NCBI RefSeq assembly: GCF_000682755.1
Contig: NZ_AWFF01000024.1
Span: 1-64,000 of the forward strand
Length of the DNA: 64,000 bases
Direction: 5' to 3'
Origin: Hyphomonas beringensis
Lineage (GTDB): Bacteria > Pseudomonadota > Alphaproteobacteria > Caulobacterales > Hyphomonadaceae
Shown: in pieces, positions 7,743 through 16,757 of the stretch
How the letters are laid out: every line of letters begins with the position of its first letter
Position numbering within the stretch: the stretch's first letter is position 1
Notes under the pieces: generated by a model
The model's input: the letters and a program-made list of their open reading frames with translations, nothing else
What the model was told of the DNA's origin: nothing
Database searches by the model: none
Made by a program: the position numbers and the translations under genes

Positions 7743-8453
7743 TCAATAAATCTCGTCAAGAATCTTTGCTGCACTGCGCAATAAAGACAATGAGTTGCGC
7801 GCTTCGCCGGTCCAGTCAGCGCGCGTGGACACTGCAAGAACGGCCTCGCTTTTCAGAATAACCCCGTCCGACAACACTTTCAGGCCGTTGGCCCTAAGGG
7901 TTGCCCCTGTTGACGTGATATCGACGATTACATCCGCAGAGCCTGTGGCGGGCGCAGCTTCGGTCGCCCCGGCGCTTTCGACAAGACGATATTCCCCGAC
8001 TGATTTGGCCGCGAAGAAGCGGCGCGTGAGTCGCATGTATTTCGTTGCGACTCGCAGGCGGCGGTGATGCGCCTTGCGGAAAGCAGCGCCAGCGGCCTCC
8101 AGATCCGACATCGTGTCGACATCCAGCCAGGCCTGCGGAACAGCAACAATGACGTCCGCGCCGCCAAAGCCGAGGCGTTCGGCAATCCGGAACTCGGCAT
8201 CGCCCGTGGGAGACAGATCCTGCAGCAGGTCTTCGCCCGTCACGCCGGCATGGATCGTGCCGTCAATCAGGCCCTGCGCGATCTCTCGGGCCGAGAGGAG
8301 ACGCATGTCGACCTGCCCCAGCCCGTCAATCTCGGCCTGATAGCCGCGCTCCCCACCGATCTGGCGAATGGGAAAGCCCTGCTCGCGGAACCAGTCTTCC
8401 GTCTTTTCCTTCAGCCGCCCCTTGGACGGAATGGCGAGTGACAGGATGCTCAT
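7743..8453 (-). CDS. hisG: ATP phosphoribosyltransferase, short form
   Basis: A 236-residue catalytic subunit of the short HisG type, lacking the C-terminal regulatory domain of the long form. It joins ATP and PRPP in the first step of histidine synthesis. Recognisable parts are Ile-Pro-Ser-Lys-Gly-Arg-Leu at the N-terminus and the PRPP-binding stretch Asp-Ile-Thr-Ser-Thr-Gly-Ala-Thr-Leu-Arg-Ala-Asn. Short HisG needs HisZ, which is encoded immediately upstream with a four-base ATGA overlap. The rest of the his operon is not in this window. Confidence 0.92.
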   Translation of the reverse strand: MSILSLAIPSKGRLKEKTEDWFREQGFPIRQIGGERGYQAEIDGLGQVDMRLLSAREIAQGLIDGTIHAGVTGEDLLQDLSPTGDAEFRIAERLGFGGADVIVAVPQAWLDVDTMSDLEAAGAAFRKAHHRRLRVATKYMRLTRRFFAAKSVGEYRLVESAGATEAAPATGSADVIVDITSTGATLRANGLKVLSDGVILKSEAVLAVSTRADWTGEARNSLSLLRSAAKILDEIY

Positions 8454-9580
8454 GCCGTCTCTCCCTTTGCACGCAGGATACGATCCGGGCGGACCATGCC
8501 GCCTATGCCCGACGCAGAAGCGCGCGAGCGGGACAGGCCTTCGATCAAGCCATCATACCGCCCACCAGACGCAAGAGGCTGGCGAGAGGTGAGGTTCTGC
8601 CCGAAGGTCTCAAAAACGAAGCCGTCATAATAGGTGAAGCGACGCCCGAAGCCGGAGCGGAACCGGGCCTCGTCTGCAATGGAGGGCATGGCGGCCAGGA
8701 TCGCCTCCATGCGCCGCGCAATCCGCTCGATGACGGAAGACACGGAACTGAGGCCATGCTTGTCAGCAATCTGCTGCAGCACATCTGCAGCTTGCGCCGC
8801 CGGGCAATTTACTTCCGCTAGGTCTGACAGGGCTGCCCGCGCCGCGTCCGGCACACCGCCCGCATCATGCACAGCCGCCTTGCCGCGCAGACCGGCAATG
8901 ATCTCTGCCTCGCTGCGCGTGCCGATCATGGGAATGCCCCGTGCTTCAAGCACTTTGCGGAACTCGGTCTCTGCGGCCTTGGCGCCATTGGCGTCCAGCG
9001 TGGCCTGCAGGTCTGCGTCAACGGCCTGCGGCGCTGCCACGAGCAACTCGCCCACGCCGCCCTCCTGCCGAAAGGCGCGTTTCAGCAGATCCGTCGTGAT
9101 ACGGGCCAGGCCCAGAGCATCGACAAAAGCCGGGAATACGGAAAGGTCGCCCATCTCGGTCGCCGTGGGGGTGACGTCACAGGCGGCCACGGCTTCGCGC
9201 ACCAGCGTGAAGGCCTCGGCATCTGCCTCCGGTGTTCTGTCGCGGCCGAACCATTCGAAACCGACCTGAGTGAACTCCATCGGATCATTATCCGTGGCCG
9301 GAAGGCGGAAAGCGCGCGCGGCATAGGTATAGGCTTTTGCGCCATCGCCGCCAGCGGCGCGGCGCTCTGCCTCCTGCCCCGCCACAGGCAGGGTCAGGTC
9401 TGGCCGCATGACCATTTCCGTACCGCGATGATCGGAGAACACGCACAGGCGGGCGCGCACAGCCTCACCTGACAGCTCAAGCGGAATATCCGACGGAAGA
9501 ACATAGGCCGGATCAATGCGCTCTGCGCCCGTTGCCTCAAAGACACCGCGCGCTGCGGTTACCAGCGCATCCTGTGTCAT
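8450..9580 (-). CDS. hisZ: ATP phosphoribosyltransferase regulatory subunit
   Basis: A 376-residue catalytically inactive paralogue of class II histidyl-tRNA synthetase that forms a hetero-octamer with short HisG and gives histidine feedback inhibition. Motif-2-like Arg-Pro-Asp-Leu-Thr-Leu-Pro-Val and Phe-Thr-Gln-Val-Gly-Phe-Glu are visible, with the HisZ-type Gly-Gly-Arg-Tyr-Asp-Gly-Leu near residue 345. It overlaps hisS upstream and hisG downstream by four bases each, so the three are one translationally coupled unit. Confidence 0.88.
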   Translation of the reverse strand: MTQDALVTAARGVFEATGAERIDPAYVLPSDIPLELSGEAVRARLCVFSDHRGTEMVMRPDLTLPVAGQEAERRAAGGDGAKAYTYAARAFRLPATDNDPMEFTQVGFEWFGRDRTPEADAEAFTLVREAVAACDVTPTATEMGDLSVFPAFVDALGLARITTDLLKRAFRQEGGVGELLVAAPQAVDADLQATLDANGAKAAETEFRKVLEARGIPMIGTRSEAEIIAGLRGKAAVHDAGGVPDAARAALSDLAEVNCPAAQAADVLQQIADKHGLSSVSSVIERIARRMEAILAAMPSIADEARFRSGFGRRFTYYDGFVFETFGQNLTSRQPLASGGRYDGLIEGLSRSRASASGIGGMVRPDRILRAKGETA

Positions 9581-11061
9581 GCCTGGGCCTCGACAATCTT
9601 GCGCACAGCTTCGACCATTTCGCCGCGTGGCACCTCGATCTGGCCGGGGCGGGCCTCGCGGTATTCCTCATTGGACTTGATGGCCTTTGCCTTCAGCGCG
9701 CCCATTTCAAGATCCTTGATCGTGACCGTACCCTTGGCGATCTCGTCCTCGCCGACCATGACAACGGCTGGGGAGCCGCGGCGGTCGGCATATTTCATCT
9801 GCTTACCCATATTGTTCGCGCCGCCCATATAGGCCTCCGCGCGCAGACCTGCAGCACGCAGTTCCGCAGCCGTGGAAAGCGCAACGGACGGGTTGTCCCG
9901 GTCCAGGCTGAGCACGACGACCGGACCATCCAGCTTCGGTGTCTCGTCCATGATCGCCAGCGCCGCAGCAAGCCGCGAAATGCCGATGGAGAAGCCGGTG
10001 GCCGGAACGCTCTGGCCCGTAAAGCGGGCGACGAGATCATCATAGCGCCCGCCGCCGCCAATAGAACCGATGCGATAGGTCTTGCCATCATCGCCGGTCA
10101 CTTCGCGTAGCAGCTCTGCCTCATAGACCGGGCCGGTATAATATTCGAGGCCGCGCACAACCGACGGATCGATCACGACATCGCCCTCTGGAGCGCCGAG
10201 CGCTTCGAGGGCCTTGGCGATGGCTTCCAGCTCAACCAGCCCGGCCTTGCCTTCTTCTGTATCGCCGGTGGCCTTGGTGAGGTTGGCGAGGGTCTCGGCA
10301 CGGGTATCAGCGCCCGCCTGCGCGAAGGCCAGCACACGCTTGACCTCTTCCGCACCGAGGCCTGCACCTTTCGTATAGTCACCGCTCTCATCCATGCGGC
10401 CTTCGCCGAGCAAGTCTGCGACGCCTTCAATGCCGAGGCGGTCCAGCTTGTCCAGCGCGCGCAGGATGGCGAGGCGGGTGTCGGGATTGGAGGCCCCTAC
10501 CCCGTCCAGCACACCATTGAGCAGGCGGCGGGTGTTCACGCGGATCACGAACTCGCCCGTCTCCATGCCGACTGCGCGCAGCGCTTCGGCGCCCATCGCG
10601 ATCATCTCGGCATCGGCGTGATAGCCCGGCGCGCCAATCGTATCGGCATCGCACTGCCAGAATTCGCGGAACCGTCCGGGGCCCGGCTTCTCATTGCGCC
10701 AGACCGGACCGGCCGCATAGCGGCGGAACGGACGGCCGAGCGACTGACCCGCCTCTGCCACGAAACGGGCGAGCGGCGCGGTCAGATCATAGCGCAGCGC
10801 CATCCATTGCTCATCATCATCCTGGATCGAGAAGACACCGGCATTCGGGCGGTCGGCATCGGGCAGGAATTTGCCCAGCGCGTCGGCATATTCGAATGCG
10901 CCGGTCTCCAGCGCCTCGAAGCCCCATTTGCGGTAAACGCCGGTGATCGTCTCAACCAGTTTCGCCTGAGACTGGATCAGAGCCTCGCGCTTGTCGGGGA
11001 AGCCCCGCGGCTTGCGGGCAAGTTGCTTACCGGTGAGGGGCTTTGGTTCCTTGTCACTCAT
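9577..11061 (-). CDS. hisS: Histidyl-tRNA synthetase, eukaryote-like type
   Basis: A 494-residue class II synthetase. Motif 2 reads Gly-Arg-Phe-Arg-Glu-Phe-Trp-Gln-Cys-Asp-Ala-Asp, and the histidine loop reads Gly-Leu-Glu-Tyr-Tyr-Thr-Gly-Pro-Val-Tyr-Glu. Both are closer to eukaryotic HisRS (Arg-Glu-Phe-Tyr-Gln-Cys-Asp) than to the usual bacterial Arg-Glu-Phe-His-Gln. An unusual HisRS of this kind is known in a clade of alphaproteobacteria whose tRNA-His lacks the extra G-1 base. It is first in the hisS-hisZ-hisG unit, preceded by a 174-base leader after the six-His peptide, so its expression is probably tied to histidyl-tRNA charging. Confidence 0.9.
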   Translation of the reverse strand: MSDKEPKPLTGKQLARKPRGFPDKREALIQSQAKLVETITGVYRKWGFEALETGAFEYADALGKFLPDADRPNAGVFSIQDDDEQWMALRYDLTAPLARFVAEAGQSLGRPFRRYAAGPVWRNEKPGPGRFREFWQCDADTIGAPGYHADAEMIAMGAEALRAVGMETGEFVIRVNTRRLLNGVLDGVGASNPDTRLAILRALDKLDRLGIEGVADLLGEGRMDESGDYTKGAGLGAEEVKRVLAFAQAGADTRAETLANLTKATGDTEEGKAGLVELEAIAKALEALGAPEGDVVIDPSVVRGLEYYTGPVYEAELLREVTGDDGKTYRIGSIGGGGRYDDLVARFTGQSVPATGFSIGISRLAAALAIMDETPKLDGPVVVLSLDRDNPSVALSTAAELRAAGLRAEAYMGGANNMGKQMKYADRRGSPAVVMVGEDEIAKGTVTIKDLEMGALKAKAIKSNEEYREARPGQIEVPRGEMVEAVRKIVEAQA

Positions 11062-11197
11062 GTCTCTTCAGGTCCTGGTTGCCGACGCGCCCCGCATAGA
11101 CGGAGACGGCCGTATTGGGAAGACAACACACCGAAGAAGCCCGAAGCCGGAGCAGCTCGCCTCATCTTTTCTGGTTCTGGAGAATGAACACTGTGAA

Positions 11198-11235
11198 GAA
11201 GGCGCAGCCGGACCGGTTCGCGCCTCGTCGGCGCG
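11198..11235 (-). promoter_or_regulatory. his leader competing hairpins
   Basis: Read on the minus strand, the leader stop codon abuts a six-pair stem (11230-11235 with 11219-11224, five-base loop). The 3' arm of that stem can instead pair, over seven positions including one G-U, with 11199-11205. Mutually exclusive stems next to a run of histidine codons are the hallmark of attenuation. I see no U-tract after the second stem, so control might be Rho-dependent or translational rather than by an intrinsic terminator. Confidence 0.45.
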
Positions 11236-11274
11236 TCACGCGTGATGATGATGGTGGTGCAGCATCGTGTTCAT
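11236..11274 (-). CDS. his leader peptide (six consecutive His codons)
   Basis: Twelve codons, Met-Asn-Thr-Met-Leu-His-His-His-His-His-His-Ala and a TGA stop, 174 bases upstream of hisS on the same strand. The codons CAC CAC CAT CAT CAT CAC lie at 11242-11259. There is no Shine-Dalgarno sequence, but the predicted promoter puts the transcript start about two bases before the ATG, so it would be translated as a leaderless message. Histidine starvation or uncharged tRNA-His would stall the ribosome on the run and change the downstream folding. The role is inferred from arrangement and composition. Confidence 0.8.
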   Translation of the reverse strand: MNTMLHHHHHHA

Positions 11275-11282
11275 TGCGGTGG

Positions 11283-11311
11283 CGGATACTGAGCACGGCC
11301 GGGAAAGTCAA
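11283..11311 (-). promoter_or_regulatory. Promoter of his leader/hisS
   Basis: On the minus strand TTGACT (11306-11311) is followed after 17 bases by TATCCG (11283-11288). This fits the alphaproteobacterial housekeeping pattern of a good -35 and a loose -10. The expected transcription start is near 11276, immediately before the leader ATG at 11274. Confidence 0.5.
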
Positions 11312-11325
11312 CCGGCACGGCCGGG

Positions 11326-11802
11326 TCAGGCGCCCTTGTCAGGCCGGATGAAAGGCTTTTCCTGGCCTTCCCGGCGCTCGATCACCTTGAAGATGCCTGT
11401 GCCGCGCATCAGCAACTTTTCCCCGGTATAGATGCGGCCCTCGACCGTGAAGACATCCTCCTGACGACCGACAATGGTGCCGTGTCCCTCAACAAAGCTG
11501 CCAAGCGGCGCGCCGGATAGAAAGTCACACATCAGGCGGACCGTGACCCACCAGGTGTCCTCATCATTCTCGACGGCCGCGCCCCAGGCCATGTCCGCGA
11601 ACGTCATCAGCATGCCGCCATGGGCGTTCATCATGCCATTTGTGTGGTGTTCTTCCACGCGGAAGGCACGCCGCAGCAGGCCGTTCTCGTCACGCTTTTC
11701 AAACAGGGGGCCAATCTGGCGGCCAAAACCGCGATGCCATGGCAAGGTTGAATAGCCGGCAGGCAGATCATCCGTCTGGTTTTTGGTAAGATCGTCACTC
11801 AT
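11326..11802 (-). CDS. PaaI-type hotdog thioesterase
   Basis: A 158-residue hotdog protein with the PaaI/DUF4442-like core [18 protein letters not shown] at about 54-71. The Asn/His/Gly-Gly and Asp residues are the usual active-site set. It probably hydrolyses an acyl- or aryl-CoA in the cytoplasm; the substrate cannot be read from the sequence. The ATG at 11802 is chosen because sequence upstream loses the family pattern. It is 49 bases downstream of the ABC1 kinase gene on the same strand. Confidence 0.78.
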   Translation of the reverse strand: MSDDLTKNQTDDLPAGYSTLPWHRGFGRQIGPLFEKRDENGLLRRAFRVEEHHTNGMMNAHGGMLMTFADMAWGAAVENDEDTWWVTVRLMCDFLSGAPLGSFVEGHGTIVGRQEDVFTVEGRIYTGEKLLMRGTGIFKVIERREGQEKPFIRPDKGA

Positions 11803-11851
11803 GCAAAGCGGATTAGCGCCGAGGCGATGCAAAGACCAGAGGCTGGCCCTT

Positions 11852-13228
11852 TTATTTATGCGCAGACTGGAGCCCGACCGCCTCCGTTGCCTCGGCCTGA
11901 CGGGCAGCAACTTTGTCGATATCAAAGCCTTCAAGGCTTTCATTGAACAGCTTGTAGAAGTTCAGCTCTGCCCCCAGCCGCAGATAGGCTGCGCCGAGGC
12001 CGATTGCGGCGCGGTCCATGAAGACGAATTCGCGCGGCACCTTGACCGGGCCCTTCTCCTTCAACAGGCGGCGAACCTCAAACGCTTCCCGGCGACCATA
12101 CTCGCCTGCCGTCACGCCATCGGCGACCGAGCGCACGCGGTCATCCAGCAGCGGGCCATAGATGAAGCGCGCCCAGATATTGAGAACTTCGACCAACTCC
12201 TTGGACAGGCCCTCAAAGCCCCATTTCTCATAGGCGGCAAATGTCGCGTCGAAATCATCGTTTGAGAGCGCACGGTAGAGATCCACCACGCCGCTGACGA
12301 ATTCCGGCGGGAAGACACGGATACAGCCAAAGTCCAGCAGGTTCAGGCCGGTCCCCTCCCCTGTCACCTGATAATTGCCGAGATGCGGGTCGCCATGGAT
12401 CACGGCGTGGGAGTTGAATGGCCCCCACCAGGTCCAGAACAGCATTTCGGCGATGCGGTTGCGGGTTTCCTGGGGCGCATCCTCAAACGCGGTGAGGCGC
12501 TGGCCGTCCATCCAGGTCATGGTGAGGAGGCGATCTGTAGAGAGGTCCAGCACGGGGTCTGGCACGGTGACAAAATCATGCTGCCTCAGCATAAGCTCAT
12601 AAAGAGCCATATGTTTGGCTTCCCGCGCATAATCGAGTTCTTCGCGCAGGCGGTCTGTAATCTCGTCGACCATGGCGGTCGGGTCGATAGAGCCATCCAT
12701 GCGCTTGAACAGGCCGAGCACGGTTTTCAGCTGGCCGACATCGGATTCCACAGCGCTGGCCATGTCGGGATATTGCAGCTTGCACGCCACACGGCGGCCA
12801 TCATGCATCGTCGCCATATGCACCTGGCCGAGCGAGGCGGCATGGGCAGCCTCCTTTTCAAAGTCGGCAAAGCTCTCCTGCCAACCGGCCCCCAGCTCTG
12901 CCCGCATGCGGCGTTTGACGAAGGGCCAGCCCATGGCCGGGGCCTCTGCCTGCAGCTGGCTCAGCTCGGCGGCATATTCCGGAGGCAGGAAATCCGGGAT
13001 GGTGGAGACCATCTGGGCGACCTTCATCAAGGGCCCCTTGGACTTGCCCAGCGCGGCGGCAAGCGCCCGCGCGATCCTTTCATCCCCCTTGTCCCCGCCG
13101 AACAGCGATTGCGCTGCGAACGTCAGGCCTGCGCCGGAGAGATTGGCCCCGACTTTCGCTGTGCGGGCGATACGGCCCGTCAGGCGATTGCGTTCGGGAT
13201 CCTGAGGGCTGGAAGCATCATCTGTCAT
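11852..13228 (-). CDS. ABC1/AarF (UbiB-like) atypical kinase
   Basis: A 458-residue ABC1-family protein kinase-like protein. Visible motifs are the family's [12 protein letters not shown] (KxGQ region, near 60), Ala-Ser-Leu-Gly-Gln-Val-His (Ala-rich loop), Val-Ala-Cys-Lys-Leu-Gln-Tyr-Pro (ATP lysine), His-Gly-Asp-Pro-His-Leu-Gly-Asn (catalytic loop) and Leu-Leu-Asp-Phe-Gly (metal site). Relatives act in ubiquinone synthesis or lipid homeostasis. It lacks the C-terminal transmembrane pair of classical UbiB and is nearer the soluble ABC1 group. Upstream GTG codons are possible but the ATG at 13228 is preferred. Confidence 0.82.
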   Translation of the reverse strand: MTDDASSPQDPERNRLTGRIARTAKVGANLSGAGLTFAAQSLFGGDKGDERIARALAAALGKSKGPLMKVAQMVSTIPDFLPPEYAAELSQLQAEAPAMGWPFVKRRMRAELGAGWQESFADFEKEAAHAASLGQVHMATMHDGRRVACKLQYPDMASAVESDVGQLKTVLGLFKRMDGSIDPTAMVDEITDRLREELDYAREAKHMALYELMLRQHDFVTVPDPVLDLSTDRLLTMTWMDGQRLTAFEDAPQETRNRIAEMLFWTWWGPFNSHAVIHGDPHLGNYQVTGEGTGLNLLDFGCIRVFPPEFVSGVVDLYRALSNDDFDATFAAYEKWGFEGLSKELVEVLNIWARFIYGPLLDDRVRSVADGVTAGEYGRREAFEVRRLLKEKGPVKVPREFVFMDRAAIGLGAAYLRLGAELNFYKLFNESLEGFDIDKVAARQAEATEAVGLQSAHK

Positions 13229-13485
13229 GCACGGGATATAGGCAGTCCGAACGCAAAGAGCCAATACGTGAAAGTATGGACTTGCCAGTCAGGTGACTCG
13301 AACCAGATGACAGGTATGTCATCTTTGCGGTATATGGCCCGCCTTCGCGTCAGAGAGGCGCCTCAAATGCTAATGCCCACTACAGTTTCCCCCGGATTGG
13401 GCACCGGGCGTAGATTGAACCGGACTATACAGGCCGCGACACATTGAAGGTCAGCGCCACACCGTGATCAGCAGGAATTTCTTTT

Positions 13486-14268
13486 ATGGCTTACAAAACA
13501 CTCCTCACTGAGGTCGACGAAGATGCGGGCGTTGCCCTCATCACCCTCAACCGCCCAGAGAGCCTGAACGCCCTCTGCGAAGAGATGATGAATGAACTGA
13601 GCAATGCCCTCGACCGGTTTGAAGCCGACGAGGAAATCGGCTGCATCATCCTGACCGGCGGCAAAAAGGCTTTCTCCGGCGGGGCAGACATCAAGGAGAT
13701 CCAGGACAAGACTTTCCCGGAATCCTATTATGAAGACTTCATCAGCCGGAACTGGGAGCGTGCGGCCCGCATGCGCAAACCCGTTATAGCAGCTGTATCC
13801 GGCTATGCCATTGGCGGCGGATGCGAACTGGCCCTGATGTGCGACATCATCCTGGCAGCAGACACGGCCCGCTTCGGACAGCCGGAAGTGCGCCTGGGCG
13901 TGATCCCCGGCGCAGGCGGCACACAACGCCTGGCCCGCGTGATCGGCAAGTCAAAAACCATGGAATTGTGCCTGACCGGCCGCATGATGGAAGCCAAAGA
14001 GGCCGAGATGTGCGGCCTGGTCAGCCGCGTTGTGCCAGCAGATGACCTGCTGGAGGCGGCCCGCGAACTGGCACGCACCATCGCCTCCATGCCACTGGCC
14101 TCAGCGCTGATGATCAAGGAAGCGGTCAATATCGCCTACGAAACCCCGCTCAGCCAGGGTATCCAGTTCGAACGCCGCCTGTTCCAGTCCCTGTTCTCTA
14201 CAGATGACCAGAAAGAAGGCATGGCCGCCTATATTGAAAAGCGCTCGGCGCACTTTAAGGACAAGTAG
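13486..14268 (+). CDS. Enoyl-CoA hydratase
   Basis: A 260-residue crotonase-fold enzyme that hydrates trans-2-enoyl-CoA in fatty acid beta-oxidation. The oxyanion-hole segment is Phe-Ser-Gly-Gly-Ala-Asp-Ile-Lys (63-70). Both catalytic glutamates are present, Glu114 in Gly-Gly-Gly-Cys-Glu-Leu-Ala and Glu134 in Gly-Gln-Pro-Glu-Val-Arg-Leu-Gly, followed by Pro-Gly-Ala-Gly-Gly-Thr-Gln-Arg. AGGAA precedes the ATG. The order enoyl-CoA hydratase - rpsT - dnaA matches what I recall of the Caulobacter chromosome. Confidence 0.9.
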   Translation: MAYKTLLTEVDEDAGVALITLNRPESLNALCEEMMNELSNALDRFEADEEIGCIILTGGKKAFSGGADIKEIQDKTFPESYYEDFISRNWERAARMRKPVIAAVSGYAIGGGCELALMCDIILAADTARFGQPEVRLGVIPGAGGTQRLARVIGKSKTMELCLTGRMMEAKEAEMCGLVSRVVPADDLLEAARELARTIASMPLASALMIKEAVNIAYETPLSQGIQFERRLFQSLFSTDDQKEGMAAYIEKRSAHFKDK

Positions 14269-14410
14269 GGGCGCTTAAAGGCGAAAAGAGTGCAGTCAGG
14301 CCTGCATTTTCCTGCCTTTGCCCCCATATGCGCTGTTGACGCCAACCCGCCCTTTATGTATTTCCGCGCCTTCAGTCTGAAGGGAAGCCTTCGGACCACA
14401 GGAGTTTAAT

Positions 14411-14674
14411 ATGGCTAATACCCGTTCTGCCAAGAAAATGGTCCGCAAGATTGCGCGCCGCACCGAAGTGAACAAAGCCCGCCGCTCGCGCGTGCGTACT
14501 TTCGTTCGCAACGTTGAGGAAGCGATCGCATCTGGCGACAAGTCTGCTGCACAGGATGCCCTGCGCAACGCACAACCCGAACTGATGCGTGCTGTCACCA
14601 AAGGCGTCATGCACAAGAACACATCGGCTCGTAAGGTGTCTCGCCTGTCTGCCCGCGTAAAGGCAATGAGCTGA
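14411..14674 (+). CDS. rpsT: 30S ribosomal protein S20
   Basis: An 87-residue, strongly basic helical protein starting Met-Ala-Asn-Thr-Arg-Ser-Ala-Lys-Lys, typical of S20, which binds 16S rRNA early in 30S assembly. AGGAG lies before the ATG. It is the last gene before the dnaA control region and is followed by a strong terminator. Confidence 0.95.
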   Translation: MANTRSAKKMVRKIARRTEVNKARRSRVRTFVRNVEEAIASGDKSAAQDALRNAQPELMRAVTKGVMHKNTSARKVSRLSARVKAMS

Positions 14675-14701
14675 TCACCGGATAAACCGGACCCGATCTT
14701 G

Positions 14702-14733
14702 AAAAACCCGCCGGTCGCCCGGCGGGTTTTTTC
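14702..14733 (+). terminator. rpsT intrinsic terminator
   Basis: A ten-pair GC-rich stem (14705-14714 with 14719-14728, four-base loop), extended by A-T pairs, ends in a run of six or more T. It lies 30 bases after the rpsT stop. Confidence 0.93.
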
Positions 14734-15206
14734 TTGCGTGAAATCCCCTACAAATTTCTGTATCCTGCCTATTCAGGACCTACAGACTCACGGATTATCA
14801 AAGGTGGAAATGCGAAATTGAAGCGTCTCGACATCCCAGCCCTGCAGGAATGTACTGACTTAATTTTAGGCGCCCAGACAGTAACGATTTCGAGGCGAAT
14901 TTCACAGCCTATTGCGGCTTTCCCCTGTTGACAGAACAGTTGCGAACAAAAGTGTCGAACGACTCACTCACAAAAAAATTCCACTGCCCAAGCGACTGAT
15001 TTGATTGCGATTTGACGCGGGGTAATAAGAGTCAAGCAGCCAAAACCCGCTGTCAAAAAAAAGTTGCACTTGTCAGAAAAATCCCTGTTCGGTACTTTGA
15101 ATACACCAACGAAAAGCTCTCTCTACACGGAGTATCGCGGGGCCAGATTCTCATCTGGTTAGAGAGGCTGTGTGCCAGTTGGACAGAGTGTAACGATAAC
15201 TAGAAA
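14734..15206 (+). promoter_or_regulatory. dnaA upstream control region with GANTC cluster
   Basis: This 473-base gap holds no convincing gene and is more AT-rich than its surroundings. GANTC sites lie at 14785, 14961, 15029 and 15146, with two more at 15232 and 15240 just inside dnaA: six in about 460 bases, where roughly two would be expected by chance. A TTGACA at 14928-14933 is a candidate -35 without a good -10 at 17 bases. I found no perfect TTATCCACA DnaA box, so nothing here proves an origin. The pattern fits methylation-linked control of dnaA as in Caulobacter. Confidence 0.5.
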
Positions 15207-16685
15207 ATGGGGCTCGGCATGGACGGGAACAGACTCTTTGATTCAAAAACTGGCGTAGAGTTCAACACTTCTGACAAGGCGCGCAATAAGCCTGGCCAGG
15301 AAATCTGGCTGACCGTCAAGGCACACCTGGCGACCATTCTCAACGCAGCGGACTATGACCGCTGGATTGATGATCTGCGTCTTGTGGCGGAAGTGGATGG
15401 CGAGATGGTCATCGCGGCACGTGACCCTCTCTCCTTTGATCGCGTGAATGGCGCCCATCGCCACGCGATCCAGCGCATCTGGCGCGAGCATGATCATGCG
15501 CGCCGGGCGATCCGGCTCGTCTGCTGGCGCTCTGCGCCGCAGGACCTGCTGGAAATTGTGAAAGACCCATGGGAAGCAGCAGTTCCCGCGCAGGAGCCTA
15601 AGGAACAGGCGGCCCCTGCAGAACAGAAAGCCGCCCCTACAGGCGCGCCTCTGATGACGTTCGACACGCTTGTCACGGGCGAGGCAAACGAACTGGCCTT
15701 CGAGATGGCTCGCCGTATTGCGGCCGGCCTTCCTGTTGGCACACTGACAACCTTGTTCTATGGTCTGCAGGGCACCGGCAAGACACACCTGCTGCACGCC
15801 CTGAAGGCTGAGGCGGAGCGCAATGATGCCGACTGTCACATCGTCTATCTGACAGCGGAGGAATTCCTCTCCTCCTACACCGATGGCGTGAAGGTGAAGG
15901 ATACGAGCCAGCTGAAGAAACGCCTGCGTGCAGCCAGCATCCTGATGATCGATGACCTGCATCGTATCAGCGGCAAGCCGGGCACCGAGAATGAGCTGTT
16001 CCAGAACATTCGCGAAGTTACGGCGAATGGTGGCCACGTCATCCTCGCAGGCGACAAGGCCCCCGGTGATGTGACCGGGTTCAGCCCGCGCATGGTCAGT
16101 GAGTTGAAAGGCGCGACAACTGTTGAAGTTGGGGCACCTGACGCCAGCATGCGTCATGAAATCATGCGCCGTCTGGCCGACCACATTCAGGCCGGTCATC
16201 CGGACTTCATCGTAACCGACGAGATGATTTCCGAGTTCAATGCCGGCATTCGCGGCCAGGCCCGTGAGATGACGGGCGCCATCTGGAACCTCTACACCGA
16301 GGCATCCTTCGGGGCCCGCACACCGACCATGGACATGGTGCGCAAGATCATCCGCCGGACTGAAGGCGATGTGCGCCAGCCCTCCATTGAACTGGTCAAA
16401 AAAGCTGCGATGAAAGTATTCGACATTTCGAAAACGGACATCGAAAGCCCCAGCAAGGCCCGCAATGTGGTCTATCCGCGCCAGATCGCCATGTATCTCT
16501 GCCGCGAATTGACCGGGAAGTCCTTCCCCCAGATCGGCCGCAGCTTCGGCAAACGCGACCACACGACCATCCTGTACGCCCACCGCAAGGTGACCGATGC
16601 CCTGCAGGAAGATCGTGAACTCGCGGCACATGTGAAGCAGGTCAATGAGATGATCCTGGAGCTTCAGGCCGCTGGCATGAACTAG
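15207..16685 (+). CDS. dnaA: Chromosomal replication initiator DnaA
   Basis: A 492-residue protein. Domain I covers about 30-115, followed by an Ala/Pro/Glu-rich linker (about 120-150). The AAA+ domain has Walker A Gly-Leu-Gln-Gly-Thr-Gly-Lys-Thr (186-193) and Walker B Ile-Leu-Met-Ile-Asp-Asp-Leu-His. The C-terminal DNA-binding domain has Lys-Arg-Asp-His-Thr-Thr-Ile-Leu-Tyr-Ala-His. It binds DnaA boxes and opens the origin. A second ATG four codons in (15219) has a GGGG stretch before it and could be the real start. dnaN and recF follow in the classical order. Confidence 0.96.
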   Translation: MGLGMDGNRLFDSKTGVEFNTSDKARNKPGQEIWLTVKAHLATILNAADYDRWIDDLRLVAEVDGEMVIAARDPLSFDRVNGAHRHAIQRIWREHDHARRAIRLVCWRSAPQDLLEIVKDPWEAAVPAQEPKEQAAPAEQKAAPTGAPLMTFDTLVTGEANELAFEMARRIAAGLPVGTLTTLFYGLQGTGKTHLLHALKAEAERNDADCHIVYLTAEEFLSSYTDGVKVKDTSQLKKRLRAASILMIDDLHRISGKPGTENELFQNIREVTANGGHVILAGDKAPGDVTGFSPRMVSELKGATTVEVGAPDASMRHEIMRRLADHIQAGHPDFIVTDEMISEFNAGIRGQAREMTGAIWNLYTEASFGARTPTMDMVRKIIRRTEGDVRQPSIELVKKAAMKVFDISKTDIESPSKARNVVYPRQIAMYLCRELTGKSFPQIGRSFGKRDHTTILYAHRKVTDALQEDRELAAHVKQVNEMILELQAAGMN

Positions 16686-16757
16686 GCGATTTCGAGAAAG
16701 CCAGCCGAAATCACTATCAGCGCTTGGCTTTTTTGACTCTTTGAGTAAGTGTGCTCG

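Noticed and set aside
14734-15206. Chromosome replication origin next to dnaA
   Set aside because: No perfect DnaA box was seen, and in Caulobacterales the origin lies near hemE rather than directly before dnaA. The region is better described as dnaA control DNA.
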